Positions 57,074-64,000 of a stretch of DNA of 64,000 bases are shown here, piece after piece. This DNA comes from Lolium rigidum (lineage: Eukaryota; Streptophyta; Magnoliopsida; Poales; Poaceae), in assembly GCF_022539505.1 (NCBI RefSeq), contig NC_061514.1:252018124-252082123 (forward strand), in the 5' to 3' direction. Below the pieces are notes generated by a model. It searched no databases and had not been told where the DNA came from. It saw nothing but the letters and a program-made list of their open reading frames with translations. The stretch's first letter is position 1; each line of letters opens with the position of its first letter. Position numbers and translations under genes: made by a program.

Positions 57074-58557
57074 CCTTCTTCTTTTGTTTACATTCTGGGC
57101 AGTTGCCGATTGTAGGCAATCGGCTCATTCCTGAATCCCAGCAGTGTCTGAAGAAGGGGCAGTCCCGGTGCCTATCCACGTCGTCTTGCTCTCTCGACTT
57201 TTCCTTGGCGTGGCGCTCATATCTCTCCTCGTCGCGATCATGCCGACGTTGTCTCCTGGCGTCCCTAGCCAGACGATCTCTTTCATCATCGTCGTTGTAT
57301 CGCCGGCGTTGGTCATATTGACCCACATACTTGTTGAGAAGGTGATCAGAGAGAGGTCGCTGATATCTTACGTTCCTCACTTCTCCCTCTGTGATGTAGC
57401 GCTTGCCATCGTGACGGAGCCGATCGCGTGGAGCGGCTTCCTCTGTGTCCTTGCTATGAGTGCAGCTGCCCTCATCTCCGTCCTTACCAGAGTGGTGCCC
57501 AGGTCCTACCATGTTGATATTGCACGAGAATCCTGGCTGGCACCCTCCATGGTAAGTGTACTCCACCATGTTAACGGCGGGGAAGGGGTGCGTGTCGACC
57601 TTCATGGCGTACTGGCTGAAAATTAGCCGCCCTTGTTCTATCGCCATTTGGATCTGCTGACGCCACACCCTGCAGTCGTTGGTGGCATGGGTGAACGTGT
57701 TGTGCCACTTGCCGTATGGCTTTCCGTTCAACTCCTGAGCCGTGGGGATCTTGTGGCCTTCGGGTACCTTTAGCTGCTTCTCCTTGAGTAAGAGGTCGAA
57801 AATCTGCTCAGCTTTGGTCACGTCGAAGTCAAACCCTTTTGGAGGACCTTGTGGCTTAACCCACTTACAGGACACGGGGCTTGCCCCCCGAGTCCATTCA
57901 GCCACTGCTACCTCTTGATCTCCCGCAGCACCTTCATCTTCATCTGCCTCAACCAGGACCACCGCACGTTTGAATTTATCCTGGTAAACATCTGGGTGGC
58001 ACTGTTCATATGCTGACAGCTTCTGCACCATGTGCGCCAGTGAAGGGTAGTCTGCTTGGGAGGCCACGTCCTTGATCGATGATGAGAGACCCACCACCGC
58101 CAACTCGATCTGCTTCTTTTTCACTCACATGAACCGAATAGCATCGGTTCCTAACGGTCCTGAAGCGCTGGACGTATTCTGCCACTGTTTCCCCGCGCTT
58201 CTGTCGTACTTGTGCTAGATCGGCAATGCCAGCCTCGGAAGCCTGTGAGTGATACTGCACGTGGAATTGTTCTTCCAACTGCTTCCAAGTCCGGATTGAA
58301 TTTGGTGGCAGCGATGTGTACCACCCGAAAGCCGATCCTGTGAGGGACTGTGCGAAGAACCTCACACGCAGCTCGTCTGATGCTGAGATCGTGCCCAGCT
58401 GTGCCAAATATCGGCTCACATGCTCGATGGAGCTGGAACGATCTGATCCATTAAACTTGGTGAATTCAGGGAGCCGATATTTGGGTGGTAGTGGGATCAA
58501 CTCGTACTCGTTGGGGTACGGCTTGGAATAGCCGATTGTCCTCCTTTTCGGCATCAT
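57012..58557 (-). pseudogene. Gag capsid region and C-terminus of element E
   Basis: The frame 58557-58006 holds the capsid pattern (YRLPEFTKFNGSD, LGTISASDELRVRFFAQSL, GWYTSLPPNSIRTWKQLEEQF, then GETVAEYVQRFRTVR), and 58124-57012 continues with SLAHMVQKLSAYEQ, KWHNTFTHATNDCRVW and an Arg-rich tail ending in a C-x-x-C. Together they are a typical gag of Tat/Athila-type grass elements, which assembles the particle. A frameshift near 58110 separates the two parts, so the copy is inactive unless the shift is a sequence error. Confidence 0.75.
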
Positions 58558-59360
58558 GCCGAACTGATCCTTCGAGATTGTACGGATCTGATCCGCGGTG
58601 ATGGCTGCAGGCGTCGAACTCGAAGATTCGCCGGGGTGGCATACTTAGCCAGCCATGCTTGCTTTTCCAGCTCGAGCCAACTGCAGGAGCTGAGCTCTGG
58701 AGGTTTGTCGGAGTGGCGTACTTAGCTAGCCACGTCTGCTTCTCAAGATCTGCTCCCGACGTTCCTCCTGCTGTTCCAGAAGTCCCTGCTGTTGCAGCTT
58801 GGTTCGAGAGTGCCCAGTTGCTGCAGTCTGGCACGTATGCGCACGTGTATCCGTGCGGGATCTCCTTAGGCGCCTCATGCAAGAATTGGTAGTCACTAGG
58901 GTCACCACCGATCTTGTAGACGACGTATGCCGATGAACTCGGCACTTCTGGTGCTGCCAACGCGAACGGCAGCGGTGGACGGGACTGGAGTGGCATCTCT
59001 CCTTGGTAAGTCCCCGAGCTGGTCCCGACGGAGAATACGATGGCTCATGATTTCCTGGATCACGCGTAGAGCGACACGCTCCAAAGTGTTCACCAGGCTC
59101 TCAGAGTGGCGGTGCAGCGAATGAGCCACCATGAAGTTGATCTCCTGACGCAGCGACCTGGTGCGTTCTCCTGACGGGGTGGACAGGTCCACTCCATCGA
59201 GCACGCCTTCAGGTGAGAACCCTTTCCACCTGATGCCATGTGAGCGGGTTCTGTGAAAAGAGCCGATGAGGTCGGCTTCGAGGACTGCTTTGATCTCGTC
59301 ATGCTTCTTCTTGAGCTCCTCAGTCAGATCCTCGTACTTGACCGGAGTGCCTTCCGCCAT
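58466..59360 (-). pseudogene. Gag N-terminal region of element E
   Basis: MAEGTPVKYEDLTEELKKK at 59360 is the probable gag start, 39 bases inside the primer site. The frame ends at 58902, and a second frame (58996-58466) continues with YKIGGDPSDYQFLHEAP and two similar blocks containing WLAKYATP and WLSMPP. At least two frame changes are needed to reach the capsid region. Long ORFs on the plus strand here are shadows. Confidence 0.65.
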
Positions 59361-59398
59361 CTCCGATGTAGATGGCGATGCGGTTGATGTCGAAGATT

Positions 59399-59416
59399 GT
59401 CCCACCGGGCGTGCCA
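59399..59416 (-). other. Primer-binding site of element E
   Basis: The minus strand reads TGGCACGCCCGGTGGGAC, five bases from the LTR. The plus strand ends in GCCA as a tRNA 3' end would; I do not assign the tRNA species. Confidence 0.75.
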
Positions 59417-59421
59417 GAATG

Positions 59422-60587
59422 TGTTGCGGTCGAAACCCACCGGCGGGCAGCGACGGGCAACACCGTAGAGCCGGGAATCTCCCGGGACTGCGGCTGGCCC
59501 TGGTCCCTCCGAGCGACGGCCCGCAAAGCCTTCGGCACGCACGTCCGATGCTGATGCAAGGGCGTGCCACCTGACCTATACCTGGTCAGGAAGGTGTTGG
59601 AGAATGCCTCGCTTAGTTTCCTGCATGGCATACACGTAAACATTAAATACGAGCGTCGATCGGCTCTCAGGTTGTCCTGTGAATCGGCTCAAAGAGCCGA
59701 TCCACCCATGATGCGTACGAGGTGTACGATCGGATGGTGGTCCTGCTTGATCAAGATAAAGCTAAAGCGACCTACTACGATTTGGGGTTTTCACCGCATA
59801 ATCGGAACATCCTACTCGTGATCGAGCCTGGCGGCCACGCACGGTGATCGTAAACCGACCCTAGACAAGGCCTAAAAACCAACACGAAGTTGATCCCCGG
59901 AACATCCTGTCTAGGGCTAGCAAACTACACCCTACGCGCCACTGGATCCTTCGACCCGTTTGTAAGGCCTAACAATGCAGATATTAAACTAATCCTTGAA
60001 GAACAAGGAGCAATCATAACGGATCGGATCTACTAGATAATGATCAAGCGGGGTGCCGCCCTTACACCCAAGATAGGTGTAAGGGCGGCTAGATGCCTAA
60101 GGTTTGCACGACGATAGCATATGATACGAAGAACAATGCTAACCCTAAAACATCTATGATAACTACGTTGCTCGCCATCAAAAAGGCTTCAGTACGAGCA
60201 ACGCATGGACGACGAATAAACGTGTGCTGCCTAGATCGCAAGATGCGATCTAGGCAGCATGGTGCTTACCCGGAAGAAACCCTCGAGACGGGGATTTGGC
60301 GATGCGCCGAGATTGGTTTGTGGTGAACGTTGGTTGTTGTTTATTTCATAAACCCTAGATACATATTTATAGTCCGAGGGACTTTCTAATTCAGGCGTGC
60401 ACCTAACCGTGCACGGGTTAAACTCTAACTTCTAAATTAAGATGCGATCTACTATAATACAGATACACGGGCAATTTAGCCCAACTTCTTCGTGTCAGGC
60501 CGCTTCAGAGATCCTCCACGCATATATCCTTCAAGCCCATCTCACTTACGGCCCATCTCCTGATTTGGCCAAAATCTGGTGATAACA
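59422..60587 (-). repeat. 5' LTR of element E (1166 bp)
   Basis: Starts TGTTGCGGTCG and ends GGTGATAACA. It contains the hairpin GGCTCAAAGAGCC near 59686-59698 and preserves the uninterrupted target site of element F at 60171-60175. Confidence 0.92.
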
Positions 60588-60588
60588 A

Positions 60589-61568
60589 GAATCCTCTGAG
60601 CCTGTTAATGATCCTAATAGTATTTCTATTTCTGATGCTGAAACTAAAAGTGGTAATGAACATGATAAAGATAATGATAAGAATGATGCTTCTGATAAAG
60701 AAGAGGTTGAAGAAGAACTCGAAAAGCATGCTAAAAATAAAAATTATACTAAAGAAGATTTTATTGCTAAGAAACATGGTAATGAAAGAGAACCTTGGGT
60801 TCAAAAGCAAATGCCTTTTCCTGCTAAGAAACTAAAATCAAAGGAAGAACAACACTATAATAAATTTTGTGATTGGATGAAACCTTTGTTCCTGCAAATC
60901 CCTTTGACTGATGCTATTAAATTGCCTCTTAATCAAAGTATATGAAAGATATTGTCACTAACAAAAGGAAAATTCCTAATGAGGAGATTTCCACTATGCT
61001 CGCTAATTACTCTTTCAATGGAAAAGTTCCAAAGAAGCTTGGCGACCCAGGTATACCGACTATTCCTTGTTCAATCAAGATTAATTATGTTAGAACTGCT
61101 CTATGTGATTTGGGAGCAGGTGTTAGTGTTATGCCTTTTTCTCTTTATAAGAGACTTTATTTAGATAAGTTGATACCAACTGATATATCTTTGCAAATGG
61201 CTGCTATTCCTGTTGGTATATGTGAGGATGTTCCTGTTCAAGTTACTAATAATTGCTTAATATTAACTGATTTTGTTGTGTTGGAAATGCCTGAAGATGA
61301 TAATATGTCTATTATTCTTGGGAGACCTTTTCTTAACACCGCAGGGGCTGTTATTGATTGCAATAAAGGAAAAGTTACTTTCAATGTCGATGATAAGGAG
61401 CATACCATTTATTTTCCCAAGAGGATTGATAAAGTATGTGGAGTTAATATAATTTCTAATTTGAGAACCATCAAAGTGGGAACTATTGATTGTCCTATAT
61501 ATGAGCTTAAGCAAGGATATCAAAATATTATGATTGGATCCATATCAATTCAATACAAGGTAACATGA
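60589..61568 (+). pseudogene. Gag C-terminus and aspartic protease, Athila-like
   Basis: From 60589 the frame reads SSEPVNDPNS, an acidic EEVEEELEKH segment and KEDFIAKKHGNEREPWVQKQ. A one-base shift at about 60925-60945 leads into the 208-aa frame at 60942: MKDIVTNKRK, PCSIKINYVRTALCDLGAGV (the active-site DLGAG instead of DTGA), VMPFSLYKRL and SIILGRPFLNTAGAVID, the ILGRPFL flap/C-terminal motif. This is the retropepsin of the Athila group. It stops at 61568 with no RT following. Confidence 0.8.
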
Positions 61569-62350
61569 TTGATTTGAGGTTTATTTCTTCTTATGTCATG
61601 TAAAATCTATTTGGTGGCAAGACTTGATCAACCTTGTTAACAAATACATTTTATATGCATAGAAGGGCTAAACAACATTTCTTTCTTCCTCCGTTTGCTT
61701 TACTTGCTATAGCACTACTTATTTTGCAAGATGCTTTGTTGCTTAGGGGTTTGAAAATCTTTTTCTGTCCTGTAATAATAATTTTGACACCCAGAAATTT
61801 GCGTTTTTCAAAGTTCTCAAAAATTCACAAAAATTATACTGTTGGTCTTATTTTTCGAAGAGGCATCTGGGAGCACCTGGGAATGACCAGTGGGGCACCA
61901 CAAGGCTGCACCCCACCAGCCGGCGTGGCCAAGGAGGGGGGCGCGCCACCCTGTGGTGTGGGCCCCTCCTTGCCCCACTACTTCATCTCTTCCTCCCATC
62001 TCATTCTCTCTCCCGAAAAAACTCGTACTCATTTTCTCTCACTCGCGTTTCTGCTCAAGAGCTCAAGATTTCTCGATCTCTTTGCTCAGCAGATTTCTGT
62101 CTGAAATTTGGCACATTTGCTCTCCGGTATGTGACTCCTCCGATTATCCAAGTAGAATTTTGTTTGGTTGAGTATATCTTGGATATTTTGCTGCTGTAGG
62201 TAACATGTTTAGTGAGCTTGCATGCTTGTTCTAAGTGGTAAAAACTAGTTTTGATGCATGCTTAGTACCCTAGCAAGTTCCTATAGTTGTTTCCCTCAAT
62301 TATATGTCACCAAATCAAATTTTATAATGTTTGTTGAAAAATTTCAGAAA
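61569..62350 (+). other. Spacer with GC-rich block and probable leader intron
   Basis: No ORF. After an AT-rich tail there is a GC-rich block (61880-61980), then a C/T-rich leader-like region. A donor GGTATGTG (GT at 62127) and an acceptor TTTCAG (AG at 62346-62347) would remove a 221-base intron three bases before the ATG at 62351. Confidence 0.5.
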
Positions 62351-63475
62351 ATGGAGTGGAATAGACACCAACTCAACCAACAAGAATTGGAGGTGCAACA
62401 GGTTATGAGAGTTCACCGCGAAGAGGGAGTATACCCCTCTTACTACCCGTGCGTTGATTTTATGAGAAGTGCAGGAATCTTGCAAGATGTTCAAAATCTG
62501 ATTTCCAATGCAGGTTTGGGAAGTTTTGTTGTTGGTGAACCATACCAATATGCAAAACTGACCATGTCTGTAGTGCAGGATTTTGAATTCAATTGGTCCC
62601 AGACTAACCCCATGGTTCGATACAAAATTTATAATAAAACTGTCAACTTGCCATTCGATGATTTTTGTGCAGAAATTAGAGTGCCACAATGGGGATCATG
62701 CGAGAAGATAAGGGGACTGCCGCAGGAGCTCTTGAATCTCTACAAGATGATTTGTCAAGGAAGGAGCTTCTCAGAGGATAGTGGTAAAATCAGTAGTATT
62801 CAATTCCCAACTATTCGCTACTTTGCTTATTTCATCACCAAGTGCATTTTTGCTAGAAAGAGTGCAAGTAAGTTATCTATCCAGGATTTGGCTTTCCTAG
62901 CTGCTGCATTACAAGGTGATAGGACTTATAACTTGGGTGCTTTGATAGCCTATAGACTTGCTACTAACCGTGAGAAGGGAGGAATTTGTGGAGGTCTCAT
63001 CGCCTCTCGCTTATTAGCTATGCACGGTCTAGAACCTCACCATCTTGATATTCAGCTCTCCATGGAGAAACTTGACATTGTCTCTATGATTAAACATGAC
63101 TTTGTTTCTGATTTATCTAATTTAAGTAACCTGTCTTACAAGATAACATTTTATAAGAAAACTTGGAGAACAACTAAGAAAACTGAAAGGCTAGTAGGAT
63201 TACCTGCACCTGCTTTGTTTAATCTTGATTCCAGGAAGGATTGGTCAGTCACTGAAGGTGAACTGAATGCATACATAGAAGGGGAAGGCCATCATGCAGG
63301 GGAAGGCACAGAGGAGGCCGAGGAACACCTCGACTTATCATCCGATGCAGCAAGTTCTTCGCATCAACATTTTGGGCATGAGGAGCCTTCACCCTTTTCT
63401 TCTGCACCGGGACCTTATTATGATCACGCCATGTATGATCCACCGGCGTGGAACCCTGACCCTCGCTGGGATTGA
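62351..63475 (+). CDS. ATHILA ORF-1-type protein (374 aa)
   Basis: The ORF begins MEWNRHQLNQQELE and contains FVVGEPYQYAKLTMSVVQDF, VNLPFDDFCAEIRVPQWG, FPTIRYFAYFITKCIFARK and LIAYRLATNREKGGICGG, resembling the 'Arabidopsis retrotransposon ORF-1' (PF03078) family of Athila elements. The C-terminus (from about residue 305) is acidic and low complexity, ending PDPRWD. In Athila elements such ORFs are not needed for catalysis and their role is unclear. The frame could start further upstream at 62258, but a probable splice acceptor just before 62351 favours this start. The ORF is intact. Confidence 0.7.
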   Translation: MEWNRHQLNQQELEVQQVMRVHREEGVYPSYYPCVDFMRSAGILQDVQNLISNAGLGSFVVGEPYQYAKLTMSVVQDFEFNWSQTNPMVRYKIYNKTVNLPFDDFCAEIRVPQWGSCEKIRGLPQELLNLYKMICQGRSFSEDSGKISSIQFPTIRYFAYFITKCIFARKSASKLSIQDLAFLAAALQGDRTYNLGALIAYRLATNREKGGICGGLIASRLLAMHGLEPHHLDIQLSMEKLDIVSMIKHDFVSDLSNLSNLSYKITFYKKTWRTTKKTERLVGLPAPALFNLDSRKDWSVTEGELNAYIEGEGHHAGEGTEEAEEHLDLSSDAASSSHQHFGHEEPSPFSSAPGPYYDHAMYDPPAWNPDPRWD

Positions 63476-64000
63476 TCTCCACTTAGGCCAAAAGCCTAAG
63501 CTTGAGGGTAGGTATACCGGCATCACTCATTCTTTGCATATTATAGTTGCTGGATACTTGTACATACTTGTTTAGCTTCTTAAAGTGGTTTTCTAATAAG
63601 AGGGAGATGATATTTGGGGAGCAGATTCTAGACTGATACCAAAAAAATTCTCAAAAACAGCCAGAACGTTATTTTGCGAAGACAATTTTTGTGCATGTTC
63701 CCCAGGTTATTATCTAACTTTCATTAGTTGAACACTTTTCGAGCTGAGCAGCGGAAGAATTTCTTAAAAATCAATTATCATATCTGCTTGTCAAGTTTGA
63801 CGAATTTCTGCTGCTTTGTGTTTATGTGACTCTTTTTGTTTTCATTTTCTTGTTTTTGCTTTGTTTCTTTCCTAAAACACAAAAAGACCAAAAATATTTC
63901 TGTTGTTTCTCTTTACCATTTGTTTATTTTGGTTTCTTTCTTTTATTTTTCTTTGTTTGCTATCGTTGGTTTGCTATAAGAAAATCCAAAAAGATTTTGC
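63476..64000 (+). other. Non-coding 3' region of the Athila-like remnant
   Basis: Contains AGGCCAAAAGCCT (a small hairpin), then AAGCTTGAGGGTAGG, a purine-rich stretch often found after the last ORF of such elements. The remainder is T-rich and without features. Confidence 0.6.

Larger units (their letters stand above)
46820..60587 (-). mobile_element. Element E: minus-strand gag-protease Gypsy element with element F nested in its 3' LTR
   Basis: The 5' LTR is 59422-60587 and the internal region 54174-59421; the 3' LTR is split (46820-47028 and 53761-54173) by element F and truncated by the gap. The primer-binding site (59399-59416) and polypurine tract (minus strand of 54174-54191, CTAGGGGGCATG) agree on minus orientation. 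It encodes gag and an aspartic protease but no reverse transcriptase, RNase H or integrase, so it is non-autonomous. The bases AGAAT right of the 5' LTR are the expected duplication; the other side is hidden in the gap. Confidence 0.88.
60588..64000 (+). mobile_element. Plus-strand Athila-like Gypsy remnant
   Basis: A gag C-terminus with protease (60589-61568) is followed by a non-coding stretch and an ATHILA-type ORF (62351-63475). Reverse transcriptase, RNase H and integrase are absent. The left side is interrupted by the insertion of element E, the right side leaves the window. Neither LTR is seen. Confidence 0.75.

Noticed and set aside
57144..57626. Plus-strand ORF 57144-57626 with hydrophobic segments as a membrane protein
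   Set aside because: It is the antisense shadow of gag, whose minus-strand frame has recognisable domain motifs.
60505..60810. Minus-strand hydrophobic ORF 60505-60810
   Set aside because: It is the antisense shadow of the acidic, AT-rich gag segment on the plus strand.

Overview
This is repeat-dominated plant nuclear DNA. The content points to a grass of the Pooideae (wheat, rye, oat and ryegrass relatives). It holds stacked Gypsy LTR elements with a tRNA-Asp-type primer site, L1-type LINE remnants, a CACTA end reading CACTACAAG, a tRNA-derived SINE resembling Au SINE, and relics of the F-box/FBD and DUF295 families that are abundant in grasses. Family names beyond clade level are from memory and were not checked. 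No intact ordinary host gene was found. Two 100-base N gaps (3412-3511 and 46720-46819) break the window, and order or distance across them is not proven.

Layout. 1-10702: pieces of minus-strand non-autonomous Gypsy elements (A and B) that share one LTR type, with a solo LTR of the same type nested inside the LTR of B, followed by the 3' end of a plus-strand Gypsy element. 10703-20171: a Copia 3' end whose LTR is split by a 5'-truncated LINE, which is itself split by a complete 6.9 kb element (C, 11622-18489, target duplication AGGTG). 20485-24178: an LTR fragment fused to the front of an F-box/FBD gene relic, then the last exon of a DUF295 gene. 24859-25057: a SINE with a 12-base target duplication. 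25247-37493: a second LINE remnant (RNase H tail) cut by two very large solo LTRs (6.5 and 4.9 kb), each with a perfect 5-base target duplication. 37494-43306: a tandem array with a unit of about 131-138 bp, ending in a CACTA terminus. 43307-46719: the 3' part of a plus-strand Gypsy element carrying a multi-exon gene on its opposite strand. 46820-60587: a minus-strand gag-protease Gypsy element (E). Its 3' LTR is interrupted by element F (47029-53755, target duplication CTCGC), and it too carries an antisense reading frame. 60588-64000: a plus-strand Athila-like remnant with protease and an ATHILA-type ORF.

The main points of interest are these. (1) Two unrelated Gypsy remnants each carry an antisense Pol II-like transcription unit just inside the 3' LTR, one of them with introns. 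(2) Differences between near-identical copies cluster at CAG/CTG trinucleotides, which suggests a methylation-linked consensus error or mutation process and casts doubt on several apparent frameshifts. (3) The copies of a small leader ORF in one non-autonomous family vary in length in frame and end in a hydrophobic segment. (4) A tandem duplication spans a host/LTR junction. (5) An ATHILA-type ORF is preceded by what looks like its own leader intron.
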